Source: Leptothermofonsia sichuanensis E412
Lineage (GTDB): Bacteria; Cyanobacteriota; Cyanobacteriia; Leptolyngbyales; Leptolyngbyaceae
Assembly: GCF_019891175.1 (NCBI RefSeq)
Contig: NZ_CP072600.1
Coordinates: forward strand, 5,332,001-5,396,000
DNA: 64,000 nt
Direction: 5' to 3'
Shown here: positions 8,186 through 16,157 of the stretch, piece by piece
Layout: every line of letters begins with the position of its first letter
How positions within the stretch are numbered: position 1 is the stretch's first letter
Translations under genes and position numbers: made by a program
The notes under the pieces: model-generated
What the model saw: only the letters and a program-made list of their open reading frames with translations
What the model was told of the DNA's origin: nothing
The model's database searches: none

Positions 8186-9142
8186 ATGAATGTTAAACGT
8201 TGGATTGCACGGCGAGAACCGAATTGGAAACACCTGGATGCCCTGTTGAACCGGGTTGAAAAACGGGGCTTGAAGTCGTTGAAAACGGAGGAAATTAAAC
8301 ACCTGGCCAGTTTGTATCGGTCCGTCTCAGCCGATTTGGCCCGGGCACGCACCAATCAGGTGGGTAATACGCTGATTCAAAGTTTGCAAAGCCTCACTTC
8401 CCGCAGCTACAACCAGATTTACCAGGGGTCGCGCCGTCAGGAATGGCATAAGGTTGTGGATTTTTACCGTTGGGGATTTCCGGCGGTGGTGCAACAAACG
8501 TGGGGATGCATCGCGATCGCAACCACCATTTTTGTGCTGGGTGGGTTGATTGGCTGGTGGTTTAGCTGGCATGATCCGGCCTTTATGCCCCTGATTCTAC
8601 CGGAAAGCTTGATTGTGCAAGTGCGGGACAGGCGGGAACTGTGGATGGGATCGATCTTGGGTGTTGAACCCATTGCCTCCAGCAGCATTATGATTAATAA
8701 CCTGTTGGTGAGTTTCCGGGCGATCGCGGGCGGAGTCACCCTGGGGCTGTTCACTGTTTATGTGCTATTCCTGAATGGGGTACTGATTGGCACAGTCTCG
8801 GTGCTGGTCGGTCAAAATAACCTAGCCTATCCCTTCTGGGCATTTGTCTTTCCCCACGGTTCCCTGGAATTACCCGCCATTTTTCTGGCCGGGGGGGCAG
8901 GGCTGCTGATTGCCAGAGGAATCCTGTTTCCTGGTCCATATCGACGAGGGGATGCCCTCAAACTAAATGGGTTACAGGCTGCCCAACTGGTGTACGGGAT
9001 TGTGCCACTGCTGGTCATTGCAGGGGTGATTGAAGGATTTATTTCGCCCAATCCGGCTATTCCCAACCTGTTCAAATATCTGATGGGTACCGGGCTGTTT
9101 GTGCTCCTGGTGCAGTATTGCAGCCAGCAGAAACCCCAGTAG
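8186..9142 (+). CDS. SpoIIM-like (stage II sporulation protein M family) membrane protein
   Basis: The 318-residue protein starts with a soluble helical part (about residues 1-105, KHLDALLNRVEKRGLKSL) and continues with five or six membrane helices. The block ILGVEPIASSSIMINNLLVS, then FPHGSLELPAIFLAGGAGLL, is typical of the SpoIIM family outside spore formers, where PHG-x-x-E-L-P is the most conserved motif. In Bacillus, SpoIIM helps peptidoglycan hydrolysis during engulfment. Cyanobacteria do not sporulate, so the role here is unknown. Its neighbours, RDD at 6270 and the membrane protein at 7269, form the recurrent RDD/SpoIIM gene neighbourhood. Confidence 0.85.
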   Translation: MNVKRWIARREPNWKHLDALLNRVEKRGLKSLKTEEIKHLASLYRSVSADLARARTNQVGNTLIQSLQSLTSRSYNQIYQGSRRQEWHKVVDFYRWGFPAVVQQTWGCIAIATTIFVLGGLIGWWFSWHDPAFMPLILPESLIVQVRDRRELWMGSILGVEPIASSSIMINNLLVSFRAIAGGVTLGLFTVYVLFLNGVLIGTVSVLVGQNNLAYPFWAFVFPHGSLELPAIFLAGGAGLLIARGILFPGPYRRGDALKLNGLQAAQLVYGIVPLLVIAGVIEGFISPNPAIPNLFKYLMGTGLFVLLVQYCSQQKPQ

Positions 9143-9242
9143 TCTGCCAGCCAGATTTTGAAGGGTTTACAACGTCTTGTTCCAGGCAGAGCCGCTTTCC
9201 AGGTGCACCGGAGACAGAGCCTCTGAACCTCTCATTCCAAGC

Positions 9243-9349
9243 TAGTGGTCTGTCAAATTAAATTTGACAGGTAACTGAATACTGAAAGGCTGATTGAAGT
9301 TAAATTTTGAGGGTCTGCGACCCGTCAAAATTTTCCTGACGGAACACTA
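9243..9349. repeat. T-family MITE, 107 bp
   Basis: Bounded by TA dinucleotides at both ends, with imperfect terminal inverted repeats: TAGTGGTCTGTCAAA on the left and TAGTGTTCCGTCAGG as the complement of the right end. It is nearly identical over its full length to 19340-19446, with one visible base difference (GACAGGTAA against GACGGGTAA). It has no coding capacity. Near the right end, TTTTGAGGGTCTGCGACCC forms part of an internal stem. The IS630-type element at 9350 abuts its right-hand TA. Confidence 0.85.
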
Positions 9350-10564
9350 GTAGCTTGTCAAGAAAGAATTGAGGGATAGAGTCGCTTAAGTTTGATGCGA
9401 GCATCTTCAGTCGTAAATTGCCAATCAATGGTGCGAGATTGATCATTTCTGCGTTCTTCCCAAGCAGCAATTTCCCGTTTCAACGTATCTTGATCTGGGA
9501 TGCGACGATCCAAGCACTGACGGGCTAAAACACTGAGTTCAATTTCTGCCATGTTAAGCCAACTGCCATGTTTTGGTGTGTAATGAATCTCTAATTTGTC
9601 TAGAATCCGCTTGGCTTCTTGAGGTGCAAACGTCTCATACAAGGCAGATGGGTCATGAATATTGAGTTGGTCATGCACGATGGTAATCCATTCGGCATCG
9701 GGGTAACGCACATCCACCAGATATTTCATTTGTTTGGCATAGTCTTGTTTGGTGCGCCGTTCAGTGACTTCTACATGCCGCCATCCAGCTAAGGGTTCAG
9801 AAATCATGAAGAGATTACAGACCCCATTGCGTTCATATTCATAGTCATAGCGCTTCGGTTGACCGGGTTGGGGGGGAGGGGAACTTGCGTTTCGAGGACT
9901 AATTGTTTGCTGGTTTCATCGAAACAAACGACCGGGTAGCGCGGGTCATAAGGGCGTGTATAAACGCTCAAAACATCTTCCATGTAGTAAACAAACTCGC
10001 CATTGGACTTCGGCGGAATTACCCAGCATTCCTGCAACCAGGGTTTGAGTTCGTTTTTTTCAGCGTTTGCCGCACGGTTTCATGCGAAATGCTCTCTACA
10101 TATCCCAACTCAACCAGTTGGTCTGCTAACAGGCGAACGCTCCATTTCCCTTGTCCTTCAGGAGTCTCGGCACACGCCAGCGCAATCAAATGCGCTTCTT
10201 GTTCGCCATCGAGTAAGCGGGGCTTGGTTCGACTTGGAGTTTGACGCCCTAAGGCAGCCTCTAAACTCTGTGCAACAAAGCGTTGCCGGACTCGTTCAAT
10301 CGTAGATACGCTAATATCGAGTGCATCACTGATATCTTGATCCCGCCAACCGCCGCCTTCCTGGTTGATGTCAGCTTTCAGCAAAATTCGAGCATGATTG
10401 AGTTTATAAACGGATGTTTTTCCGGTTGTTGTCAGACTTTCTAAAGTCTCCCGCTCTTCACAGCTAAGGGCTACGATGTATCTCTTTTGGGGCATGGTTG
10501 GTAAGAGGTATCTGCCTCTCCATTCTCCCCTAATCTATCCATCAAAACAAAGTTGACAGACTAC
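9350..10564 (-). mobile_element. IS630-family insertion sequence
   Basis: A 1.2-kb element with short terminal inverted repeats: GTAGCTTGTCAA on the left, and TTGACAGACTAC on the right, whose complement is GTAGTCTGTCAA. It is flanked by TA at 9348-9349 and 10565-10566, the duplication expected of the IS630/Tc1/mariner superfamily. It encodes one transposase split over three frames, described separately. The ends are close to the T-family MITE ends (GTGGTCTGTCAA). The left flanking TA is also the terminal TA of the MITE at 9243, so the insertion happened exactly at the MITE boundary. Confidence 0.85.
9358..10495 (-). pseudogene. IS630-family transposase, split over three frames
   Basis: The first frame (10495 to 10019) holds the helix-turn-helix DNA-binding part (DQDISDALDISVSTIERVRQ). 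At a run of seven A on the coding strand (10054-10060), a -1 shift restores the expected continuation KKNELKPWLQECWVIPPKS. Such A-runs are known programmed frameshift sites in this family. The second frame carries YPVVCFDETSKQLV, with the first catalytic Asp of the DDE set. A further -1 shift at a C7 run near 9870-9880 is needed to reach the third frame (PGQPKRYDYEYERNGVC, then IVHDQLNIHDPSALY and HGSWLNMAEIELSVLARQC, with the remaining acidic residues). The first shift may be functional. The second is more likely an inactivating deletion or a homopolymer sequencing error. Confidence 0.85.
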
Positions 10565-10660
10565 TAGTGGCCCGCGGGTTGTCCTGGGCAGCAAGCTGGA
10601 AATGGGAGATGAGGGGGTTGGACATGGAGAGATGGGGTTGAGCGTTTACCCGTTAATTGG

Positions 10661-12106
10661 TTACCCATTCATTTTGGAATGGCCATCAGTTGAACGCCCG
10701 ATGGGGGGATGATACACCCGAATTGCCTGGATTGGTAAGGGTTGCCCATCACTGGAGACGATCTCAAGGATATGCTTTTGATTGGTTAGCCCCTGAGCCA
10801 GGGTTGTGGTCTGTTCAATCGTTGGGTCAGGATTTGGACGGGGTACATAGGTATCGACGAAGTTGGGCACAACCGACCACCTGATCTTAAATCCATTGGT
10901 AATCGAAACATTTTTGAGGGAGGAAAGCCACCAGTCAGCCTGATCAATGACCACTCGCCCAGATCTCGAAATAAATGGATTGTTCGCATAGGACCCAGAA
11001 CCATCTTCTCCCGTGACACTTCCTGCTACGGTGAAATCGAAGTCAGTACCTGATCGAAAATTCCTGATGGTTACCGCCCAATCCTCCACCTCCAATTTCG
11101 CCTGGGAACGAACTCGCATGATCGCGCCTACCTCCCAGGGCCAGTCCTTACCGCTGTTGGGTGACTCGATCCAGTCGGCAGCATACTGACCATTGGGACG
11201 GGTGATGCTATAAAGCTCTGGAAACTCAGAGGGTTTGCGTCCATCGATGCGAATGGAACCGATTGCGCCAGTGGAATTGGTGGCAGATGAAATGATATCG
11301 ATGCGATTGCCGGTAAATGGCAATGTCAGCTTCCCATTATCAAAGGAGACATCTTTGCCAATCCAATAGGTTTTCACCAGCTCATCGGGGTCTGATTCCT
11401 GATCGGGCTTGTAGATGAGATACTGCTTGACCAGTTCAGCCATCAGAAAGTTACCCTGGGCATTCAGGTGATTCCTGTCGGTCAGCAACTTTCCAGGTGA
11501 ATAGGAATGGTCCCGCAGGTATCGCAGCCAGGAATTTCGAATATCCACCAGTCCACAGCGATACCGGGCCGCAAACTCAGGGATGAACTCAAATGACATT
11601 CGGTCACTCCAGGCATCAGGTCCTGTGTAGTGGTCCGTCATCAGCAGAACTTCAGCGGTCGTCGTTTCACGAACCTTACGAATAATTTTCTCGTAATCTA
11701 TGTGAGAGCCATACACATGAAAGATGAGCAGGTCCGGGTAGAACGGGTAAAGGTCATGTTCTGCGGGCGCGACCAGGCATTGGGAAGCACACCCTCCGAT
11801 CGCCCGATTTTTAACCACAAAATGGGTGTTGGGAAACCGGGTGCGTAAATCTTCAGCGACCTGGCGTGACCAATCATCTTTCGTAATCGATTGCCCATAG
11901 AAAAGAATTCGAACGGTGTTTCGATGCTGGGGATTGCTATTGGCCATCAGCGCCATTGTTCGCTGGATGTTGGCTCCTAAGCTGGATGGATCAGGCGGCA
12001 GGGCAGGGAGTGGGTATGCCTGAGCCGCGAAGCAAGAGAAGTAGAGGGTGGCAACGACCAGAATTTTCCACAGCCATTTGAATTTCACGGGTTGCGGCGC
12101 TCTCAA
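10661..12106 (-). CDS. Secreted SGNH/GDSL-type hydrolase
   Basis: The 481-residue protein starts with a signal peptide (KILVVATLYFSCFAAQAYP), so it is exported. The SGNH core occupies about residues 60-230. It has the nucleophile block RILFYGQSIT, an oxyanion segment NRAIGGCASQ, and the catalytic Asp-His pair in LLTDRNHLNAQG. The last 220 residues form a beta-rich module (FTGNRIDIISSATNSTG, DFDFTVAGSVTG) that could bind carbohydrate. Esterase or deacetylase action on polysaccharide is the usual role of this type, but the substrate cannot be read from sequence. It ends 95 bases from the right boundary of the IS630 element. Confidence 0.8.
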   Translation of the reverse strand: MRAPQPVKFKWLWKILVVATLYFSCFAAQAYPLPALPPDPSSLGANIQRTMALMANSNPQHRNTVRILFYGQSITKDDWSRQVAEDLRTRFPNTHFVVKNRAIGGCASQCLVAPAEHDLYPFYPDLLIFHVYGSHIDYEKIIRKVRETTTAEVLLMTDHYTGPDAWSDRMSFEFIPEFAARYRCGLVDIRNSWLRYLRDHSYSPGKLLTDRNHLNAQGNFLMAELVKQYLIYKPDQESDPDELVKTYWIGKDVSFDNGKLTLPFTGNRIDIISSATNSTGAIGSIRIDGRKPSEFPELYSITRPNGQYAADWIESPNSGKDWPWEVGAIMRVRSQAKLEVEDWAVTIRNFRSGTDFDFTVAGSVTGEDGSGSYANNPFISRSGRVVIDQADWWLSSLKNVSITNGFKIRWSVVPNFVDTYVPRPNPDPTIEQTTTLAQGLTNQKHILEIVSSDGQPLPIQAIRVYHPPIGRSTDGHSKMNG

Positions 12107-12191
12107 GTGAAACTTCTGTCTTTTGATAACACAGAAGTCTCATTCCCCAGGAGTTGTGGTCATCCCCCGGTATGGGTGAACCCAGCATTGT

Positions 12192-12815
12192 TTACCCTGC
12201 GGCGGCAAAAATCTGGGTTGGGGTAACGGGAAGTGCTCCAAATTGGGGTGATTGAATCCCATCATCGCCCTGGAATGTACCAACCTCGGTGTGGCGATCG
12301 CCCACCAGGGTTAACACCAAAACGGTTGATTGTGGCGGATCGATAATCCAGTATTCTGGGATTCCCCGATCCTGATACTGCATTCGTTTAGCAATATAGT
12401 CGTGCTCCCGTTGCAAATCACCAGGGCTGACAATCTCAACCACTAACAGGGGCGGAGCCATGCCGAGCCGGAGCGTGTTGCGATGCTTGAGCAGTTGACT
12501 ATGTTCTTCCTGAATAATCGTCAGGTCAGGATAACGATTTTTAGGCTCGCCTCTCACTTCCAGTTCTAACCCATGCCCCCTGATTCGACGGTATCCCACC
12601 ACAGACAGGAATAAGGCAAACAGAAAACTTGCGATTTCTACATTCAATCCACATTCGGGTGGCACCTCGATCAGTTCCCCATTGAACAATTCATACAAAT
12701 TCTCTGTGCCATCGTCGTAGGACAGATACTCATCAAAGCTCAGAAATCGCTGTTCGACCTGCTGTTTAACTGGGGTCATGGGGTCATAGGGTGATGCTCC
12801 CACGTTTTCATTCAT
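12192..12815 (-). CDS. Uma2 family (DUF820) putative endonuclease
   Basis: The protein is about 207 residues with the PD-(D/E)XK-like pattern of the Uma2 family. It has RFLSFDEYLSYDDGTENLYE at the N-terminus, NRYPDLTII (active-site Asp), PPLLVVEIVSPGDLQREHD (active-site Glu) and YQDRGIPEYWIIDP. Uma2 genes are highly multiplied in cyanobacteria, and two further copies lie in this window (46878 and 62143). Their biological role is not established. The start is taken at the ATG at 12815; a GTG one codon upstream is also possible. It is an isolated gene ending at the GCGGCGGCAAAAATC segment. Confidence 0.85.
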   Translation of the reverse strand: MNENVGASPYDPMTPVKQQVEQRFLSFDEYLSYDDGTENLYELFNGELIEVPPECGLNVEIASFLFALFLSVVGYRRIRGHGLELEVRGEPKNRYPDLTIIQEEHSQLLKHRNTLRLGMAPPLLVVEIVSPGDLQREHDYIAKRMQYQDRGIPEYWIIDPPQSTVLVLTLVGDRHTEVGTFQGDDGIQSPQFGALPVTPTQIFAAAG

Positions 12816-12858
12816 CACTCTGCTCTCTATTGTAGTGTCCCTCCCTACCCCCTACCCC

Positions 12859-13539
12859 CTACCGTTTGACCCGGTAATGCAGATATACCTCCTGCTCCAC
12901 GGTTTTTACCTCCATCAGTTGTAACTGGGGGGCAGTGGTTTGCAGGAAACCGGCACCTTCTACAGCAGTGGGAGCCTCTGCCCCACCCAGAATCAGGGGA
13001 CAGACGGTAAACCAAAACTCATCCACCAACCCCTCTGCCAGCAGGGAGGCAACCAGTTCTCCCCCACCCAGAATTGCCAGGTGCTTCAAACCCAGATCAG
13101 TAAGCTGCTGAAAGGCAGTCACCCAGTCAATTTCTCCAGTAGGGGTTTCAGCGACCAGAATGCGCTCGAACTGAGTTGCGGGTTGACAGCGATCGCTCCC
13201 CAACCGGGTTGTCAGCAACCAGCGCGGCACTGGTTGGCAAAAGAACGGATAATCCGGGTCAATTTTTCCAGATTGGGAGCAGAGAATTTGTACAGGTTGT
13301 TGGGGTTTGCTCTGCTGCTGCCGCTGCTGCAACAGGTTGGGTTGCATCACCCTCATCGTTGTGCCGTATGCCCTCAGAGTTCCCGCCCCAAACAGCACCC
13401 CATCCACCTGCGCAATCTGCTGCTCAAGGTGAGCTTTGTCCCAGGGTGAACCAAAGCGGGCAGCAGCACGAGTCCGGTCAGCAATCTTACCGTCGGCGCT
13501 CATTGCCAGAATCACAGTTGTTAAGGGGCGATCGCCCAT
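12859..13539 (-). CDS. RibD C-terminal-like reductase
   Basis: Predicted NADPH-dependent reductase of the RibD C-terminal/dihydrofolate reductase-like fold, which acts on 5-amino-6-ribosylamino-uracil phosphate in riboflavin synthesis. Signatures are TTVILAMSADGKIADRTRAA at the N-terminus, VDGVLFGAGTLRAYGTT (cofactor and substrate region), LAILGGGELVASLLAEGLVD and DEFWFTVCPLILGG. The length (226 residues) fits a stand-alone reductase without the deaminase domain. The ATG at 13539 follows GGTGAGGG and places the conserved block right at the N-terminus; a longer TTG-start form is unlikely. No other rib gene is adjacent. Confidence 0.85.
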   Translation of the reverse strand: MGDRPLTTVILAMSADGKIADRTRAAARFGSPWDKAHLEQQIAQVDGVLFGAGTLRAYGTTMRVMQPNLLQQRQQQSKPQQPVQILCSQSGKIDPDYPFFCQPVPRWLLTTRLGSDRCQPATQFERILVAETPTGEIDWVTAFQQLTDLGLKHLAILGGGELVASLLAEGLVDEFWFTVCPLILGGAEAPTAVEGAGFLQTTAPQLQLMEVKTVEQEVYLHYRVKR

Positions 13540-13609
13540 AGCCCTCACCCCAGGGTGCTGCTGACTTTGGGTATAAATTGGAGCATTGTATAGCAATCCT
13601 ATCTGGATT

Positions 13610-13642
13610 GTGAGAAAGGATTCCCCAGGAATCCTTTCTCAC
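13610..13642. repeat. Perfect hairpin, D-type repeat
   Basis: Arms GTGAGAAAGGATTCC and GGAATCCTTTCTCAC are separated by CCA. It lies between divergent genes, so it is not a simple terminator for either. A similar sequence with mismatches occurs in inverse orientation at 49903-49950 (GGATTGTGAGAAAGAATTCC on the complement), which supports a dispersed repeat. Confidence 0.7.
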
Positions 13643-13657
13643 AGAGCCTCTCACTCT

Positions 13658-13733
13658 CATAACTGATTTAGGACTGCACGATGAATTAGAGGCTTTCAAT
13701 TCATCGTGCTATTCAAGTGCTATTCAGCACCAC
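13658..13733 (-). repeat. G-family repeat, divergent copy
   Basis: Read on the complement it begins GGTGCTGAATAGC and contains GATGAATTGAAAGCC and its inverted partner. It then ends near AAATCAGTTATG, the same order as the better copies at 17705, 25472, 51832 and 52979. Confidence 0.5.
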
Positions 13734-13947
13734 CCATACCACAGGAGTTCACAAATTTAAACGGTCAGGTTACTTGGACTATTGGATGCAAGATTGCGAT
13801 AATTGAGATTAGTCTTTTGCCAGGAATTCTTGAGCGGCGCTGGTAGTTTAAGGACTGGTTGCGATCGCCTCTCCGTGAGGATGGGTCTTCGTTAGTTGGG
13901 CTGAGAGTGTTTGCTATCAGAGTTTTCAGAGCAGTTTAAGCGTTTCT

Positions 13948-15990
13948 ATGGCTAAGCCCCGTCAGTCATCTTTCCGCCGCCTTCTTTTCACCAGAATTTT
14001 GCTGCTGAGCATTCCAGTCTTGCTGGTCGGTGAGTATGTAGTCTACCGTAAAGCTCGCTCTGGTCTATTAGAAACTGCTCAACTCAATCTCACGTCCAGC
14101 GCGATTCGTAAGGGAGAAACCATTAAAGACTTGCTGGAGGCGTACCGTTCGAATCTGGTGACTGCCAGTGAAGCATTTTCTCCCCAAATTGATCGACCTG
14201 AGAAGGGGCGGGAGTTTGTTAGCCGCCTGTCCCGTTCGCTGCCCAAAGCGGTGCAGTGTATCCAGCTCACCAACATGCAAACGGGACAAATTGAAGCCAG
14301 TACCTGTGGCAAACAACCTGTCAGTCGGGACCTTGACCGCTTTTGGTCGAATTCAACTCCGGTGGCGCTGGATCCTCAATCAAACATCAGGATTTCATCG
14401 GTTAATCCAGACACCCTGGCAAAGCTGGCAACCCCTTTGAGGCAGCTTTATCTGGTGCTCCACGCTCCCATCTTTGACTCGTCTGGGCAACTGCACTATG
14501 CCCTGAGTATGCAGGTTGCCCTTCATACCCAGGCAGACAGCCAGCAGGGGACCCTGTCCGGCGATACCGTCGTGTTTGACCAGGAAGGTACCATTCTTGC
14601 CCATCCCAGAACCAGTCAGATTGGTCGAAACATTAGCCAGGAGGGTGACGGAGCCGTACTTCAGGGAATTTTGACCGCGATCCTGGCAAACCCTGAGAAG
14701 CAAGATTTTCTACACCTGTTTGCCTTTGACCCAGACGGCAGTGAATGGCTGGCCGCCTACAGCCCAATCAAAATTCCAGTCCGATCCGGTGAGGACCGCA
14801 CCTGGGTGGTGATGGCAGTTGCCCCCATCAGCAGTGCCCTGTTTAGCCTGGAAGAGGTGAAGCAAATCCTGATGGTCCTGACCCTGGGGCTGTTGGGTGC
14901 CAGTCTGCTGGCAACCATCTATGTTGCTCGCGACTTAGCCCTTCCTTTAGAACAACTGGGTGATTATGCTCTGCACATTGATCAGCGTCATGGAGCGGAG
15001 CGGGCACCCAGGGACTTTAAGGTGCGAGAGATCAATCACCTTGCCGAAGCGCTGGACAGCATGGTACGGCGGTTAGCAGAGCGGGCTGAGGAACTGGAAG
15101 CCGCCTGGCAGGAAGCTCAGGTGGCTAACCAACTGAAAAGCGCATTTCTGGCAACCACATCCCATGAACTGCGAACCCCTCTGAATGCGATCATTGGCTG
15201 TCTGCGCCTGGTGAAAGATGGTTGCTGCGATAGCCCTGAAGAAGAACTGGATTTTTTGCAGCGGGCAGATGACGCCTCAATCCACTTGCTGAAAATTATT
15301 GATGACCTGCTCAATATTTCCAAAATAGAAGCTGGCAAGGTAGAACTACAGCTTCAACCAACTTCAATTCAAGACCTCTGCCAGCAATGCTTAAGGATGG
15401 TACAGCCAGGTGCGGATAACAAGGGTCTGACCCTGTCCCTGGAGGTTGCTCCCCATCTAGATCGGGTGGCCCTGGATGAGCGGCGTGTTCGCCAGATGGT
15501 GATTAATCTCCTGTCGAATGCCGTGAAATTTACACCAGAGGGAGGGCAGGTTCGGCTCAGGGCATGGACTGGCTATGGACATCAGTTGGAACAGGACATC
15601 CGTCCTGATCGCAGTCCGGTGAATTCCAGCACTCCCTATCTTTGTCTGGAAGTGAAAGACTCAGGAATCGGGATTCCCGAAGATCGGTGGCACCTTTTGT
15701 TCCGTCCGTTTCAGCAAGTGGACTCCTCATTGACCCGCAGACATGAGGGGACAGGATTGGGGTTGGCACTGACCAAGCGTCTGGCTGAACTGCATGGGGG
15801 CACCATTTCATTTCAATCCGTCCCCAATCAGGGGAGTACATTTCGGATCTGGCTGCCCTCACGGGAGGTGCAACCGTCCACTGAAGCCGCGATCGCCCAC
15901 AGTTCCCCAGACAATCCCCCAAATGGCAACACCGCCGATGGAACTCCATCGATCGATGCCCCTGATTCGACGATTTCATCAAGGTTTTGA
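13948..15990 (+). CDS. Membrane sensor histidine kinase
   Basis: Predicted two-component sensor. Layout over 680 residues: first membrane helix (about 10-30, LLFTRILLLSIPVLLVGEYV); a 270-residue extracytoplasmic sensor resembling double-Cache domains; second helix (about 307-328, LGLLGASLLATIYVARDLAL); HAMP linker; HisKA with the phosphoacceptor in FLATTSHELRTPLNAIIG (His near 406); and the HATPase domain with VINLLSNAVKFTPEGG, DSGIGIPED and GTGLGLALTK. The C-terminal 45 residues are Ser/Pro-rich and disordered. No response regulator gene is adjacent, so it is an orphan kinase. The ligand is unknown; Cache domains usually bind small metabolites. Confidence 0.92.
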   Translation: MAKPRQSSFRRLLFTRILLLSIPVLLVGEYVVYRKARSGLLETAQLNLTSSAIRKGETIKDLLEAYRSNLVTASEAFSPQIDRPEKGREFVSRLSRSLPKAVQCIQLTNMQTGQIEASTCGKQPVSRDLDRFWSNSTPVALDPQSNIRISSVNPDTLAKLATPLRQLYLVLHAPIFDSSGQLHYALSMQVALHTQADSQQGTLSGDTVVFDQEGTILAHPRTSQIGRNISQEGDGAVLQGILTAILANPEKQDFLHLFAFDPDGSEWLAAYSPIKIPVRSGEDRTWVVMAVAPISSALFSLEEVKQILMVLTLGLLGASLLATIYVARDLALPLEQLGDYALHIDQRHGAERAPRDFKVREINHLAEALDSMVRRLAERAEELEAAWQEAQVANQLKSAFLATTSHELRTPLNAIIGCLRLVKDGCCDSPEEELDFLQRADDASIHLLKIIDDLLNISKIEAGKVELQLQPTSIQDLCQQCLRMVQPGADNKGLTLSLEVAPHLDRVALDERRVRQMVINLLSNAVKFTPEGGQVRLRAWTGYGHQLEQDIRPDRSPVNSSTPYLCLEVKDSGIGIPEDRWHLLFRPFQQVDSSLTRRHEGTGLGLALTKRLAELHGGTISFQSVPNQGSTFRIWLPSREVQPSTEAAIAHSSPDNPPNGNTADGTPSIDAPDSTISSRF

Positions 15991-16067
15991 TTCATGGGGA
16001 ATGGCAAAAAATCTTCACTATCGTTCTCCATCAAACCCATTCTCCACAAAGGGCTACTCTAACCCTC

Positions 16068-16150
16068 TTCTGTAAATTTCATTACAGAGGCACGGAGAAC
16101 ACAGCGCAATTCCTCTGTGCCCTCTGGTTCTCTGTGGTAAGGTGACTAAT
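16068..16150 (+). repeat. A-family palindromic repeat
   Basis: ATTACAGAGGCACGGAGAAC and the complementary CTGTGCCCTCTGGTTCTCTG form a long imperfect stem between the convergent sensor kinase and ABC ATPase genes. It could double as a transcription barrier in this position. Confidence 0.65.
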
Positions 16151-16157
16151 CCTTTCG

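Larger units (their letters stand above)
13540..13947. other. Divergent promoter region with two repeats
   Basis: The 400-base gap lies between divergently transcribed genes, so promoters for both must be here. It contains a perfect 15-bp hairpin with a 3-base loop at 13610-13642 (GTGAGAAAGGATTCC arms) and a divergent G-family copy in reverse orientation at about 13658-13733. A relative of the hairpin lies at 49903-49950. No gene is seen. Confidence 0.55.

Noticed and set aside
6270-9142. Reading the SpoIIM cluster as evidence of a spore former
   Set aside because: HIP1 sites and many cyanobacterium-specific genes surround it, and SpoIIM-like proteins are widespread outside spore formers.
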